Shown in pieces: positions 9,173 through 19,978 of a DNA stretch of 64,000 bases; positions within the stretch are counted from its first letter, which is position 1; the number at the start of each line of letters is the position of its first letter. Source of the DNA: Prochlorococcus sp. AG-459-N19 (lineage in GTDB: Bacteria > Cyanobacteriota > Cyanobacteriia > PCC-6307 > Cyanobiaceae); NCBI GenBank assembly GCA_003209375.1, contig QCRF01000006.1, positions 1-64,000 of the forward strand, given 5' to 3'. The notes beneath the pieces are model-generated. The model was not told where the DNA came from. It saw only the letters and a program-made list of their open reading frames with translations, and did not search any database. Made by a program: the position numbers and the translations under genes.

Positions 9173-10077
9173 TCCTCAATAGTATATCTCTTATTAAAAT
9201 CGTATACTTCTTTTGCTATAAACGGTAAAAGGGAAGAATCTTTGGAATATTTTTCTCCATTACAAAAAACTACTAATAAAGTTTGTAGAGATTGATTATT
9301 AATCCACCAAGCAGAATCATGTCTAACTTCAGACATTAAGCCTGCTTTACTCCAAAGATTAATGCTTTCTGGTAATCCTTCACCCAAAAAACCATCTATT
9401 TGATTAAGAGAATCCTTTTTAAGAACAACTTTATTTAAATTTCTTTTTAAAAAATTTCGCAAATTTAAATTATTTTCTTGATAATCAATATGAATCATAA
9501 TTTCCTCCAAAACCCGTGCAGCTGAATCAGAGTTCATAGCGTTTCTATTTTTATTATCATATCCATAAAATTCCTTTTCACGACCAAATGGTCCATCATC
9601 CCAAGTCTTCTGACAGCAATTGATACCATCCAATTCTTCCCAATTTAAATCATGTAGCCAATCATTTATTATACTTCTTTGGTATTTCCAATTTTCCCAT
9701 AATTCGCCTTCAATACTAGGTCCACTTGTTGTTCCAGTAAGTAAATCAATTAAAAAGCTTGTTGCATTATTACTAGAGAAAGACAACATTTTTCCAACAG
9801 CATCAATAATTTCATCTGATAACAATAAACTTCCTTTTTTAATCCAATAAAATGCAGCAAGGCCATAAACTAATTTGACTATGCTGGCAGGGTAAACCAT
9901 TTTTTTGTTATTAATGCCAGTTCCAAAACCTTTAAATACACTTTTATTTTCACTTTTATAATTAATCCAAGTTATCGAAATATCTTCTCTTGAAAAATCT
10001 TTATCATGAGAGCATACTCTCCTTAAAATATCATTTAAGGCTAGACCCATCTCCTGACTTAAATAGTAAAAGGACAT
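9169..10077 (-). CDS. Class A beta-lactamase-fold protein
   Basis: A 302-residue member of the serine beta-lactamase / penicillin-binding superfamily. Visible motifs are SxxK (SIVK, Ser65-Lys68), SxN (Ser102-Asn103-Asn104) and a KTG-like KAG (Lys244-Gly246). A Glu166-type omega loop is not clearly present, so real beta-lactamase activity is doubtful; peptidoglycan peptidase or esterase activity is an alternative. I see no signal peptide, which is odd for an enzyme of this fold. A later Met at residue 10 is an alternative start. The start codon is only 3 bp from that of the divergent NlpC/P60 gene, and both are cell-wall-type proteins. Confidence 0.7.
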   Translation of the reverse strand: MSFYYLSQEMGLALNDILRRVCSHDKDFSREDISITWINYKSENKSVFKGFGTGINNKKMVYPASIVKLVYGLAAFYWIKKGSLLLSDEIIDAVGKMLSFSSNNATSFLIDLLTGTTSGPSIEGELWENWKYQRSIINDWLHDLNWEELDGINCCQKTWDDGPFGREKEFYGYDNKNRNAMNSDSAARVLEEIMIHIDYQENNLNLRNFLKRNLNKVVLKKDSLNQIDGFLGEGLPESINLWSKAGLMSEVRHDSAWWINNQSLQTLLVVFCNGEKYSKDSSLLPFIAKEVYDFNKRYTIED

Positions 10078-10080
10078 TGA

Positions 10081-10839
10081 ATGGAAATTTATAAAAATCC
10101 TATCTCACTATTTAAACAAACTAATTTTTCAAAAACTATTTGGTGGCAATTAAAAGTTAATATTTCGGGATATCAAAATGAAACAGAAGATAAATTAGTT
10201 ACTGAAATATTTAAAAATAGAATTTTTAGGCTTATTTATCCAAATATTTATCAAAACAACCATAAATTTTCAAGAATACTAGTTCAACTATATGAAGATG
10301 GTTACGTCTGTTGGATAAATTTAGATGAATTAATTATTGAGAAATACGAATTCAAAAAAAATAACAGCTTAGAAAATGAACACTTCTTTGTAAAAGATAA
10401 AGTTAACTCAATTTTAAAATGGATCAAGGATCAATCTGAGTTAAATAATGAATATCTTTGGGGAGGTACATTAGGACCCAATTTTGATTGTTCTGGATTA
10501 ATTCAAACTGCTTTTTTAAAGCATCAAATTTTTATACCTCGAGACTCTTTTCAAATAAAAAGTTTTTGTAAGCACCTTTTTTATTACAAAGAATCGTATG
10601 CGGCTCTACGTCCTGGCGATCTTTTATTTTTTGGAAATGAAGAAAAATGTGATCATATTGGAATCTACAAAGGAGACGGATTCTATTACCATAGCTCTGG
10701 AATGGATTTTGGCAGAAATGGAATAGGATTAGATACCCTTAAAAAGTCTAATGATAAAATCTCATTGCATTATAAATCTAAACTTATTTCGGCAGGAAGA
10801 GTAATTAGAAATTATAGATGGGACCGTACTATACGTTAA
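10081..10839 (+). CDS. NlpC/P60 family cell-wall hydrolase
   Basis: A 252-residue protein with an N-terminal SH3-like segment and a C-terminal NlpC/P60 cysteine peptidase domain. The domain includes YLWGGTLGPNFDCSGLIQ (Cys137), CDHIGIY (His192) and a third polar residue at or near His204. Such enzymes cut gamma-D-glutamyl-diamino-acid bonds in peptidoglycan stems. There is no obvious signal peptide. It is divergent from the beta-lactamase-fold gene with 3 bp between start codons. Family assignment is firm; substrate is inferred. Confidence 0.85.
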   Translation: MEIYKNPISLFKQTNFSKTIWWQLKVNISGYQNETEDKLVTEIFKNRIFRLIYPNIYQNNHKFSRILVQLYEDGYVCWINLDELIIEKYEFKKNNSLENEHFFVKDKVNSILKWIKDQSELNNEYLWGGTLGPNFDCSGLIQTAFLKHQIFIPRDSFQIKSFCKHLFYYKESYAALRPGDLLFFGNEEKCDHIGIYKGDGFYYHSSGMDFGRNGIGLDTLKKSNDKISLHYKSKLISAGRVIRNYRWDRTIR

Positions 10840-10891
10840 TTAATACAGCTCAACTTTAAATTAAATTATTACTTATTTTTTTATTTAGAAA

Positions 10892-11491
10892 TTAACCAGC
10901 AGTCCAAATATTTTTAATGATTGGCATTATGGTATCTAAGTGTAATGTCCCAACAAGTAACCAAGCAAAAACAGCTCCTCCACATCCTCCTAACCAAAAT
11001 CCACTTGTAAAATCAGCCCAACCAGCTCTTGTAAATAAGTCCTTTGGCGGATTATTAACAGTCGCATCTGGAGGTTGAACATTAGGTGCTTTACCAGGTG
11101 CATTGTATAGCACAAAAAGTGCTGTCAAAATATGAACAGCTCCAATAGTAGCGAGAAGTCCAGCTGTTAGAGCAAATTCAGAATTTCTTAATGGGCCAGT
11201 CATAGTGAAAGGTCCGTATAGAAGATATCCAAAAGCAGCTCCAGTTTCTAAACCTCTAAAATTAGGGGAAATACCTTCTCTGTAAAAAGGTAAATTATTT
11301 ATGAAGGCTTTTGTAAAGTAACCACTATTAACTGGGGTAGCTAAATTACCAACACAAGGATCAGCAACTGTTTTTACTGCCCATTGTTCTGCTACGCCAA
11401 TATCATTTGGTTGTACAGAAGTATCTATATATTTCTCATCAAACTTAATAGAACTTGTTGATTCTGAGAATGATTTTTGAAAGTCGCTCAT
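10892..11491 (-). CDS. psaL: Photosystem I subunit XI
   Basis: PsaL sits at the centre of the photosystem I trimer and binds chlorophyll and carotenoid. The 199-residue length is longer than the roughly 155 of many freshwater cyanobacteria because of an N-terminal extension. Hallmarks are [21 protein letters not shown], the [15 protein letters not shown] membrane segment and [21 protein letters not shown]. It follows psaI by 27 nt, forming a psaI-psaL pair. Confidence 0.96.
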   Translation of the reverse strand: MSDFQKSFSESTSSIKFDEKYIDTSVQPNDIGVAEQWAVKTVADPCVGNLATPVNSGYFTKAFINNLPFYREGISPNFRGLETGAAFGYLLYGPFTMTGPLRNSEFALTAGLLATIGAVHILTALFVLYNAPGKAPNVQPPDATVNNPPKDLFTRAGWADFTSGFWLGGCGGAVFAWLLVGTLHLDTIMPIIKNIWTAG

Positions 11492-11518
11492 TTTTTTAAT
11501 AATTTAGTGTTTGATAAT

Positions 11519-11632
11519 TTATTCAGTTGCTGTAATTAATCTTCCAATCAATACGATAAAAACAGCAGGCATTGCTATACCAATTAATGGAACAAAAATT
11601 GAAGGTAAAAGACTTGGTAAATCAGATGGCAT
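11519..11632 (-). CDS. psaI: Photosystem I subunit VIII
   Basis: A 37-residue single-span membrane protein whose translation begins MPSDLPSLLPSIFVPLIGIA and ends in GRLITATE. This matches PsaI, which helps PsaL dock for trimer formation. It lies directly upstream of psaL on the same strand, the common cyanobacterial arrangement. It is too short for most gene callers but clear from the translation. Confidence 0.92.
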   Translation of the reverse strand: MPSDLPSLLPSIFVPLIGIAMPAVFIVLIGRLITATE

Positions 11633-12119
11633 AGTTCTTTAAACATCTTTAAACACTTTAGTATTTATCTGCTAAATAGTGTTAATTTTACAACTGGATG
11701 ATATAAAAATTATTAACTTTTTACATGTTAAATTTTTTCGCAATTGTACTTATCATTTTATAGGAATATTACTTCTAGTTTTTAAAAAAAGAAGCTTTAA
11801 AAATTAAATAAATAAGGTCAAATTAGATTCTATTAAATTAAAGAAAAATAAAAAAAGTAATAATAAATTTCTATCTAAAAAAAATAGTTATTTGTACAAT
11901 CACGAAGAAAAAAAGCACTCAGTATTTTATAAGAATTCTCAAAGAAATAAAATGATTAGTCTTTTTCAAGGAAATACATAAGACAAATTAAAAGCATTAA
12001 AAATTGCGGAAGAATTGGCTGATAAATCAACATTATCAATTTTAAGAAAGGATTGAGAGATATGTCTCCTGAAGTGGTTGAAATTTCAGCTATATTAATC
12101 AGAAATTTCAAGTAAAAAT
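11633..12119. other. Gene-poor stretch between psaI and the glycosyltransferase
   Basis: These 487 bases contain the psaI upstream region, very A-rich DNA and a possible decayed coding remnant on the plus strand (listed separately). A 17-codon ORF at about 12062 is too short to support. No tRNA or convincing terminator is seen. Confidence 0.5.
11814..12056 (+). pseudogene. Possible coding remnant with an internal stop
   Basis: One plus-strand frame stays open from about 11814 to a TAA at 11979-11981, then again for 24 codons to a TGA at 12054-12056. The second piece reads DKLKALKIAEELADKSTLS, which looks like a genuine amphipathic helix, and the first is Lys/Asn-rich. There is no ATG before 11952. 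This may be a broken small gene, but open frames in lysine-rich A-tracts arise by chance. Confidence 0.25.
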
Positions 12120-13082
12120 TCAATTTCGCTCGGCACTACTTATTGACCTAATTCTATAAATTGGACGACTTTGACTTTCATGATAAGTCCTAATTAAAAG
12201 TTCACTCAATAATCCAAAGCTAAATAATTGAACCCCAGCAATTCCTAATATTAATGCAAACATTAGCAACGGACGATTTCCAATATCCTCACCCATTATT
12301 TTTAAAACTATTAAATAAGAACTCATTGCAAGGCTAATGAAAATACTTATAATTCCAACAAAACCAAATCCATACATTGGTCTTGTTAAAAATTTAGTCA
12401 TAAACCATACAGTTAGTAAATCCATTAAAACTCTAAAAGTTCTATCGATTCCATATTTACTAGATCCATATTGCCTGCTTCTATGATTGACTTTAATTTC
12501 TTTGATTTTTGCACCTTCAATATTTGCTAAGACAGGCAAAAACCTGTGAAGTTCTCCATACAATTTAATATCATCAATTATTTCTTTCTTAAAAGCTTTT
12601 AATGAACATCCATAGTCATGCAACTTCAAACCTGTTACCTGAGCTATTAATTTATTCGCTATTTTTGATGGTATCTTTCTATTGATTAATTTATCTTTTC
12701 TATCAAACCTCCATCCACAAACCAAATCAAAACCATTATTAATTTCTGAAATTAATTTAGGAATATCATTTGGATCATTCTGTAAATCACCATCCAAAGT
12801 AATGACGATATCACCTTTAGAATTATCAAAGCCAGCTGACATTGCGGCAGTTTGCCCATAATTTTTGCGAAGGGAAATAACTGACAATTCTTTAATTTTG
12901 AGAGTTAGTTGTTTTAATACTTGAGGAGTATTATCTTTAGAGCCATCATTTACAACAATCAATTCAAAATTATATTTATGAAATGACATTACATTTATAA
13001 CTTCATCCAATAAAAAACCAATACTCTCACTTTCATTGAAAACAGGGACGATAATAGAAATTAATTGTTTAATATCTGACAT
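12120..13082 (-). CDS. Family 2 glycosyltransferase with two C-terminal membrane spans
   Basis: A 320-residue enzyme of the dolichol-phosphate mannosyltransferase / GtrB / ArnC type. These move a sugar from a nucleotide donor to a polyprenyl phosphate in the membrane. The GT-A domain carries SIIVPVFNESES, VNDGSKDNT and the acidic LDGDLQNDP motif (near residue 100). GSSKYG follows at about 215. Two hydrophobic segments near residues 230-260 and 270-300 end the chain, as in GtrB. It sits downstream of psaAB but beyond a clear terminator. A role in cell-surface polysaccharide or glycolipid decoration is inferred. Confidence 0.85.
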   Translation of the reverse strand: MSDIKQLISIIVPVFNESESIGFLLDEVINVMSFHKYNFELIVVNDGSKDNTPQVLKQLTLKIKELSVISLRKNYGQTAAMSAGFDNSKGDIVITLDGDLQNDPNDIPKLISEINNGFDLVCGWRFDRKDKLINRKIPSKIANKLIAQVTGLKLHDYGCSLKAFKKEIIDDIKLYGELHRFLPVLANIEGAKIKEIKVNHRSRQYGSSKYGIDRTFRVLMDLLTVWFMTKFLTRPMYGFGFVGIISIFISLAMSSYLIVLKIMGEDIGNRPLLMFALILGIAGVQLFSFGLLSELLIRTYHESQSRPIYRIRSISSAERN

Positions 13083-13140
13083 TTATATTTAATAATAATT
13101 ATATAATTTTAACTTAATTTAGAACACTAAAATTAAACAA

Positions 13141-13167
13141 AAAAAATCACCACGTTTGTGGTGATTT
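13141..13167 (-). terminator. Rho-independent terminator after psaB
   Basis: A perfect stem ATCACCAC / GTGGTGAT (13146-13153 with 13158-13165) with a 4-base loop, extended by A-T pairs. On the minus strand it is followed by six T residues (13141-13146). It lies 20 nt beyond the psaB stop, so it ends the psaA-psaB transcript before the glycosyltransferase gene. Confidence 0.85.
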
Positions 13168-13186
13168 AAATTATTTATGGAAAATT

Positions 13187-15415
13187 TTAACCAAACGTAC
13201 CTGAAGTTGATGCGATAACAAATGCACCAAATGTAAGTATGTTTCCAATCGTGAAATGTGCAAGTCCAACTAATCTAGCTTGAACAATTGAAAGTGCAAC
13301 TGGCTTATCTCTCCAGCCAACAAGGTTAGCTATTGGAGTACGCTGATGTGCCCAAACTAATGTTTCAATTAATTCTTGCCAGTAACCACGCCATGATATT
13401 AAGAACATAAAACCAGTAGCCCAAACTAAGTGACCGAATAGGAACATCCAGGCCCAAGGAGATAAAGAGTTAACTCCGAATGGATTATATCCGTTAATAA
13501 GTTGAGCAGAATTTAACCAGAGATAATCTCTGAACCAACCCATTAGATAAGTTCCTGATTCATTAAATTGCGCAACATTACCCTGCCATATTGCTAGGTG
13601 TTTCCAGTGCCAGTAGAAAGTTACCCATGCTATTAAATTTAATGCCCAGAACATAGCTAAGTACATAGCGTCCCAAGATGAACTATCACAAGTACCTCCA
13701 CGTCCAGGACCATCGCAAGGGAATGCATATCCTAAATCTTTCTTATCAGGAATTAATTTAGTTCCTCTAGCATCTAGTGCACCTTTAATAAGGATTAAAG
13801 CAGTTGTATGAAGACCTAAAGCGATAGCATGGTGGACTAAGAAATCTGCAGGACCGATAGGTAAGAAAGCACTTAATGCATCTTGTCTATTAATAAGATC
13901 CATCCAGTAATGATTACCTGGTAATGAATTAGCAGCGAGACTTGCTGAACTTGTAGGATCAGATAATAAAGCGTTAAAGCCGTACATCATCTTACCTTGA
14001 GCGGCTTGAATGAATTGAGCAAATACTGGCTCAATTAGAATTTGCTTTTCAGGGTTACCAAAAGCTACAACAACGTCGTTATGAACATAAATTCCAAGAG
14101 TGTGGAATCCTAGCAACATTGTTACCCAGCTAAGATGACTTATCAAAGCTTCCTTTGTACCAAGAACTCTTGCTAATACATTATCTTTATTTAATTCAGG
14201 ATCATAATCTCTTACAAAGAAAATAGCTCCATGTGCAAATGCACCAACCATCAAGAACATTGCTATGTACTGATGATGACTATATAAAGCAGATTGTGTA
14301 GTGTAGTCCCTTGCAATAAAAGCGTAAGAAGGAAGTGCGCCCATATGTTGCGCTACAAGAGAAGTTGCTACACCAAGTGATGCTAATGCTAGTCCAAGTT
14401 GGAAATGTAGTGAATTATTTACTGTTTCGTAAATTCCATCATGATTAATTCCGAAACTACCTTTATGAGGATCATTGGGGTGTCTTGTATTATGAGCTTC
14501 TGTAATTTCTTTGAGGCTATGACCAATACCAAAAGTATTTCTATACATATGACCAGCAATTACAAAAACTGTTCCAATCGCAATATGATGATGCGCAATA
14601 TCAGTAAGCCATAATGCTTCACTTTGAGGATGTAGACCACCTAAGAAAGTAAAGATTGCTGTGCCAGCTCCCTCAGCTGTTCCAAATACTTGGTCTAGAG
14701 AATCAGGATTTTGAGCATATGCTCCCCAGTTTAAAGTGAAGAAAGGAGCTAATCCTGCAGGGTGTGGAAGGACTGTTAACCAATTATCCCAACCTACATG
14801 CTGTCCTCTTGATTCAGGTATAGCAACATGAACTAAATGACCTGTCCAAGCAATACTACTAAAACCAAATAAGACTGCTAAATGATGATTTAATCTTGAC
14901 TCTGCATTTTTAAACCAAGCTAAAGAAGGTCTGAATTTTGGCTGTAAATGTAACCAACCTGCAAATAGAGTCCAACAAGCCAAAATACTCATGAATATTG
15001 AAGCTTGGAAGAGTTGCTCATTAGTTCTCATTCCAATTGTGTACCACCAATGATAGAGACCTGAATAAGCTATGTTTACTGGACCACTAGCTCCAGCTTG
15101 AGTCATTGCTTCTGTGATACCAGATCCGAAATGAGGATCCCAAATAGCATGAGCAATAGGACGAACGTGGGTTGGATCAAGTACAAATTGCTCGAAGTTA
15201 CCTTGCCAAGCAATATGAAATAAGTTACCAGCCACCCAGAGGGCGATTATTGCTAGATGACCAAAATGTGTAGAGAAAAGCTTCTGATAAAGCTTTTCTT
15301 CGGTCATACCGTCATGACTTTCAAAGTCGTGAGCAGTAGCTATTCCGTACCATATTCGTCGGGTTGTAGGGTCCTGAGCTAGACCCTGGTTAAATGATGG
15401 AAATTTTGTTGCCAT
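13187..15415 (-). CDS. psaB: Photosystem I P700 apoprotein A2
   Basis: PsaB is one half of the reaction-centre core that binds P700, the antenna chlorophylls and the FX cluster. The 742-residue protein has eleven expected membrane helices with many conserved histidines. It carries the FX loop [18 protein letters not shown], whose two cysteines share the 4Fe-4S cluster with PsaA. It begins 27 nt after the psaA stop, so the pair is one operon, closed by the hairpin at 13141-13167. Confidence 0.99.
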   Translation of the reverse strand: MATKFPSFNQGLAQDPTTRRIWYGIATAHDFESHDGMTEEKLYQKLFSTHFGHLAIIALWVAGNLFHIAWQGNFEQFVLDPTHVRPIAHAIWDPHFGSGITEAMTQAGASGPVNIAYSGLYHWWYTIGMRTNEQLFQASIFMSILACWTLFAGWLHLQPKFRPSLAWFKNAESRLNHHLAVLFGFSSIAWTGHLVHVAIPESRGQHVGWDNWLTVLPHPAGLAPFFTLNWGAYAQNPDSLDQVFGTAEGAGTAIFTFLGGLHPQSEALWLTDIAHHHIAIGTVFVIAGHMYRNTFGIGHSLKEITEAHNTRHPNDPHKGSFGINHDGIYETVNNSLHFQLGLALASLGVATSLVAQHMGALPSYAFIARDYTTQSALYSHHQYIAMFLMVGAFAHGAIFFVRDYDPELNKDNVLARVLGTKEALISHLSWVTMLLGFHTLGIYVHNDVVVAFGNPEKQILIEPVFAQFIQAAQGKMMYGFNALLSDPTSSASLAANSLPGNHYWMDLINRQDALSAFLPIGPADFLVHHAIALGLHTTALILIKGALDARGTKLIPDKKDLGYAFPCDGPGRGGTCDSSSWDAMYLAMFWALNLIAWVTFYWHWKHLAIWQGNVAQFNESGTYLMGWFRDYLWLNSAQLINGYNPFGVNSLSPWAWMFLFGHLVWATGFMFLISWRGYWQELIETLVWAHQRTPIANLVGWRDKPVALSIVQARLVGLAHFTIGNILTFGAFVIASTSGTFG

Positions 15416-15442
15416 TGAATTAAAAAGGTGAAGTTCAGGTAA

Positions 15443-17746
15443 TTAGCCCAGGCCGAAAAGGCGAGCGTGGAAGAAGGCCCAAGTAGTCGCGATACCGCCT
15501 ACTAAGAAGTGAGTAACGCCAACCGCACGACCTTGAGTAATTGATAGTGCTCTTGGTTGAATTGTTGGAGCAACTTTAAGTTTGTTATGAGCCCAAACAA
15601 TTGACTCAAACAGCTCTTGCCAGTAACCTCTTCCGCTAAATAAGAACATTAAGCTAAATGCCCAGATAAAGTGTGCTCCTAAGAACATCAAACCATACAT
15701 ACTTATAGCTGAACCATAACTGGTCAAAACCTGAGAAGCTTGCGCCCATAGAAAGTCTCTAAGCCAACCATTAATAGTAATGGCACTTTGAGCGAAGTTA
15801 CCTCCAGTTAGTCCCCAAACATCACTTTGCATCTTCCAAGAAAAATGGAAAATAACAATTGATAAGCAGTTATACATCCAGAAGAGTGCTAAGAAAACAT
15901 GATCCCAAGAAGAAACTTGACATGTACCTCCTCTACCAGGACCATCACATGGAAATCTAAATCCTAATGATGCTTTATCAGGTATCAATCTTGAGCTTCT
16001 TGCATAAAGAACACCTTTAAGAAGAATTAAAACTGTTACGTGTATTTGGAATGCATGGATATGATGAATCATCAAGTCAGCAGTTCCTAAGGGGATTGGA
16101 GCGATAGCAACCTTTCCACCTACTTCAACTAAACTTCCATTAAATACTTCACTTATAGCTTTATGAGGTAAAGCTTCTGCCGTACCAGCCAATATAGAAG
16201 TACCAACAGCTGAAGCTTGAATGCTTTGAACCCATTGAGCAAATATTGGTTGAAGTTGGATTGCAGAATCACTAAACATATCTTGAGGTCTACCCAAAGC
16301 TCTCATAGTATCGTTGTGAATATATAGTCCGAAACTATGGAATCCTAACCACATACATACCCAGTTCAAGTGACTGATTAAGGCATCTCTTGCTTTAAGG
16401 ATTCTATCTAATACGTTATCAATATGTTTTGCTGGATCATAATCTCTAACCATTGCAATTCCAGCATGCGCGCCTGCACCTACTATGAATAATCCACCTA
16501 TCCACATGTGATGGGTAAATAATCCAAGAACTGTCATGTAATCAGTGGCTATATATGGATATGGAGGCATCGCATACATATGATGAGATACAAGTATGCT
16601 TATTGATCCAAGCATTGCTAGGTTTACTGCTAGCTGAGCATGTCTACTCTCTGCCATGAACTCAAAAAGACCTTGATGACCTTTAGGAGCAGGGAATAAT
16701 ATTGGGTCTCCTTGCTGTGAATCTAAAATTTCTTTCATACTATGACCAATACCGTAATTGGTTCTATACATATGACCACCTATTATTGCTATTACACCAA
16801 AAGCTAAATGATGATGTGAAACATCAGTCATCCATAAGCTTCCTGTCACAGGGTTAAGACCTCCTTTGAAAGTAAGGAAGTCTGAGAAAGCTAACCAATT
16901 TAAACTAAAGAAGTTACCTGTGCCACTTGCTAATCCTGGAAATATCTGACCGATAATTTGTGGATCACAGAGTTGATGCGGCATAGGCATATCTGCAATA
17001 GTTGCTATTTCCTTGCCGTTAATAACTAAAGGAGAGCCTGCATCAATTGCATCTAAGAGAGCTGCAGTAGGAGCTCCTATGTGAATACAATGTCCAGCCC
17101 ATGCCAAAGATCCTAGTCCTACTAAACCAGCTATATGGTGATTAAGCATAGACTCAATATCTTGGAACCACTCCATTTTTGGAGCTGCTTTGTGATAATG
17201 AAAAATTCCAGCATGAAGCATAAGTGCAGCCATTACTACAGCACCTATCGCTAGAGCCATGAGTTCACTCTCGTTAGTAATTCCCCATGCTCTCCACATG
17301 TGGAATATTCCTGAACTTATTTGAATACCGTTATAGTTAGCACCAAGATCAGCATTAAGCATCTCTTGACCAACAATTGCCCAAACTTGCTGAGCTCCGG
17401 GTTTCACATGAGTTGGATCAGCTAACCAACCTGAATAATTAGAAAATCTTGCTCCATGGAAAAATGCAGCACTCATCCATATAAAAATGACTGCAAGATG
17501 TCCAAAATGAGCTGAAAAGATTTTTCTTGTTGCTTCTTCAGCATCGCCTGTATGCACATCGAAATCGTGCGCATCAGCATGCAAATTCCAGATCCAAGTT
17601 GTAGTTTTTGGACCTTTAGATAATTTACTTGACCAGAAACCTGGCTTATCTAATTTGGCAAAATCAATGGGTCTTGGATCGGCCTTTACAGGATCTTCCA
17701 AAACTTTTTTGTTTTTTTCTCCACTTTCTGGTGGGCTGATGGTCAT
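15443..17746 (-). CDS. psaA: Photosystem I P700 apoprotein A1
   Basis: The partner of PsaB in the photosystem I core, 767 residues. The FX-binding loop [18 protein letters not shown] is present, together with the paired-histidine antenna helices. The N-terminus begins [11 protein letters not shown]. The region upstream, shared with the divergent cobJ, is 334 bp and includes a 7-bp-arm inverted repeat. psaA is the first gene of psaAB. Confidence 0.99.
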   Translation of the reverse strand: MTISPPESGEKNKKVLEDPVKADPRPIDFAKLDKPGFWSSKLSKGPKTTTWIWNLHADAHDFDVHTGDAEEATRKIFSAHFGHLAVIFIWMSAAFFHGARFSNYSGWLADPTHVKPGAQQVWAIVGQEMLNADLGANYNGIQISSGIFHMWRAWGITNESELMALAIGAVVMAALMLHAGIFHYHKAAPKMEWFQDIESMLNHHIAGLVGLGSLAWAGHCIHIGAPTAALLDAIDAGSPLVINGKEIATIADMPMPHQLCDPQIIGQIFPGLASGTGNFFSLNWLAFSDFLTFKGGLNPVTGSLWMTDVSHHHLAFGVIAIIGGHMYRTNYGIGHSMKEILDSQQGDPILFPAPKGHQGLFEFMAESRHAQLAVNLAMLGSISILVSHHMYAMPPYPYIATDYMTVLGLFTHHMWIGGLFIVGAGAHAGIAMVRDYDPAKHIDNVLDRILKARDALISHLNWVCMWLGFHSFGLYIHNDTMRALGRPQDMFSDSAIQLQPIFAQWVQSIQASAVGTSILAGTAEALPHKAISEVFNGSLVEVGGKVAIAPIPLGTADLMIHHIHAFQIHVTVLILLKGVLYARSSRLIPDKASLGFRFPCDGPGRGGTCQVSSWDHVFLALFWMYNCLSIVIFHFSWKMQSDVWGLTGGNFAQSAITINGWLRDFLWAQASQVLTSYGSAISMYGLMFLGAHFIWAFSLMFLFSGRGYWQELFESIVWAHNKLKVAPTIQPRALSITQGRAVGVTHFLVGGIATTWAFFHARLFGLG

Positions 17747-18080
17747 CTAGCACCTCGAAAATAATTGACATTAAAGCCGATTGTTCGGATCTTGAACCTA
17801 CTTTTAATGATAATGTTCAAGAAAACGAATCCCTCGAAACTTTAGATAATCGTTTCAAAAATAATAAGGCAAAGATTCTTTCGTTATGCATTAACGTAAC
17901 AAATGTTCTAATGATTGTTACTATATGAATATTTTGTTAAATTCTAGTCTATGACTATATTATGAGTATTTTTACTCAAAATTTATGTAAATTTCTTAAA
18001 TTTTTTTTTATATTTCAAAGAAAATTTTTTAATTCCAGCGACAGTATATAATTTCAAAGTCACTATTAATAATTTCTAAT
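17747..18080. promoter_or_regulatory. Divergent psaA / cobJ control region
   Basis: These 334 bases hold the promoters of psaA (minus) and cbiG-cobJ (plus) and no gene that I can support. An inverted repeat GTAACAA (17896-17902) / TTGTTAC (17915-17921) with a 12-base spacer is the most regular element. It contains GTA and TAC ends but not at NtcA spacing. It could be an operator; the regulator is unknown. Confidence 0.4.
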
Positions 18081-19883
18081 TTGAAAGGCATTGCGATAGG
18101 TCTATCTAATAATTCAAAAGAAATTTTAAAAAGACTTAAAAAAACCGAATTTGTCAAAGACATATATATTGCAGGTTCTTCAAAAGAGGATGGGAAGGAA
18201 AATGAACTTATTCAAGTACAAAAACCTAGAGAAATCTTACAAAAAAAATGGCCTGAGATAGATTTAATAATCTTTGTAGGCTCAATTGCTGCATCAATAC
18301 GCATAATAAATTCATTTTTAACCTCTAAAGATAAAGATCCCGGAGTAATAGTTATAGATAACAAATGCTCCAAGATAATTCCTTTAATTGGCTTACACCA
18401 GTCAAATACGCAAAATATTGCTTATCAAATTTCTAATTTACTTGGTGGCGAAATTATAGAAACTAATAATTCCAATGATCAAAGCCTTTTAAATCTTGAT
18501 GCATTTGGGAATCAATGGGGTTGGAAAAGATCTGGCAAAATAAACGATTGGTCAAAACTAGTAATTAAACAAGCTAAGAACGAAGATATATTTTGCAAAC
18601 AATTATCTGGCAATAACTTGTGGAAAACTTCAGAATCAGCCGAGATTATTAATCAAATTGATAAAAAAGCAACTGATAAACCAGATTCAACATTTTATGT
18701 GAGTTTATTCAAAAATCATGAAACAACTTGGCACCCGCCCGTATTATGGGTTGGTATTGGATGTGAGAGAAATACAAGCAAAGAATTAATAAAAAATTCT
18801 TTAAATAATTTTTTTGAGTCAGGAAATTTATCACAGCAATCAATTGCGGGATTTGCAACTATTGATATTAAAAAAAATGAAATAGGAATTTTAGAACTTG
18901 CTAAAGAAAAAAACATACCTGTAAAGTTTTTTAGTAAAGAAGATCTTTCAAAAATAATTGTTCCTAATCCATCAAATGTTGTGCAAGATGAAATTGGCAC
19001 CCCTTCCGTAGCAGAAGCCTCTTGCTTACTTGCAGCAGGAGAAGAATCAAAATTATTAGAAGAAAAAAGAATTTTTAAAAATCAATCTGGGGCAGTAACT
19101 ATCGCTGTTGCAGAATCAAAAAATCAATTTAATCCAACTCATGGCGAAATACATATTATTGGAAGTGGGCCTGGTGATATCTCCTTACTAACCAATAATG
19201 CAAGAAAAGCACTTTCAAGATGTACTGTTTGGATTGGATACAAAATGTACTTAGATTTAATAAAACCCCTAAAAAGGAATGATCAGGTTTTAATTGAAAG
19301 TAAACTCACTGAAGAAAAAGAGAGATGCAGTAAAGCAATTAAACTAGCTGAGGAAGGAATAAAAGTGGCTTTAATTTCTTCAGGTGAATCTGGATTTTAT
19401 GGAATGGCAGGTTTACTTTTAGAATTACTTCAAAAAATCAAAAAAGAATATAGACCTTACTTTGAAGTACATCCAGGTATAAGTAGTGTTCAATTAGCGG
19501 CTGCAATTAGTGGCGCACCACTAATGAATGACTTTTGTTCAGTAAGCTTAAGCGATAAATTAACTCCATGGTCTTTAATAAAAAAAAGAATTGAAGGAGC
19601 TCTTGTGGGTGACTTTGTAATAGCTTTATTTAATCCTCAATCCATTGAAAGAAATTGGCAGCTGAAAAGTGTAATAGATATATGTTTACAATCTAGGCAT
19701 GGTAATACTCCAGTTTTAATAGCTAGACAAGTAGGGAGAGAAAATCAAACCAAAAAATTTTTTACTTTAAACACTATTCCTTTTAAAGAAATTGATATGT
19801 TGTCAATCATAATTATTGGCAATTCTCAAACAACCTTAGTTGATGAGATATTTCTCACTCCCAGAGGATATTTACAAAAGTAA
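18081..19883 (+). CDS. cobJ: CbiG-CobJ fusion, precorrin-3B C17-methyltransferase
   Basis: A 600-residue bifunctional corrin-ring enzyme of the cobalamin (pseudocobalamin in this group) pathway. The N-terminal half (about 1-330) is CbiG-like, the lactone-opening protein of the anaerobic route, including WVGIGCERNTSKE and the GTPSVAEASCLLAAG region. The C-terminal half (about 345-600) is a CobJ/CbiH SAM-dependent methyltransferase with the GSGPGDISLLT start and SSGESGFYGMA. The start is TTG at 18081, the only sensible choice ahead of the conserved KGIAIGLS strand. It is divergent from psaA. Confidence 0.92.
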   Translation: MKGIAIGLSNNSKEILKRLKKTEFVKDIYIAGSSKEDGKENELIQVQKPREILQKKWPEIDLIIFVGSIAASIRIINSFLTSKDKDPGVIVIDNKCSKIIPLIGLHQSNTQNIAYQISNLLGGEIIETNNSNDQSLLNLDAFGNQWGWKRSGKINDWSKLVIKQAKNEDIFCKQLSGNNLWKTSESAEIINQIDKKATDKPDSTFYVSLFKNHETTWHPPVLWVGIGCERNTSKELIKNSLNNFFESGNLSQQSIAGFATIDIKKNEIGILELAKEKNIPVKFFSKEDLSKIIVPNPSNVVQDEIGTPSVAEASCLLAAGEESKLLEEKRIFKNQSGAVTIAVAESKNQFNPTHGEIHIIGSGPGDISLLTNNARKALSRCTVWIGYKMYLDLIKPLKRNDQVLIESKLTEEKERCSKAIKLAEEGIKVALISSGESGFYGMAGLLLELLQKIKKEYRPYFEVHPGISSVQLAAAISGAPLMNDFCSVSLSDKLTPWSLIKKRIEGALVGDFVIALFNPQSIERNWQLKSVIDICLQSRHGNTPVLIARQVGRENQTKKFFTLNTIPFKEIDMLSIIIIGNSQTTLVDEIFLTPRGYLQK

Positions 19884-19978
19884 GTTTAGATAATCCATAA
19901 TTTTTATATAGAATGATTTTCTTTGCTTTTTCTCTGTAAGAATACTAATCTTTTATAATAGAAATATACGGAAATTAA

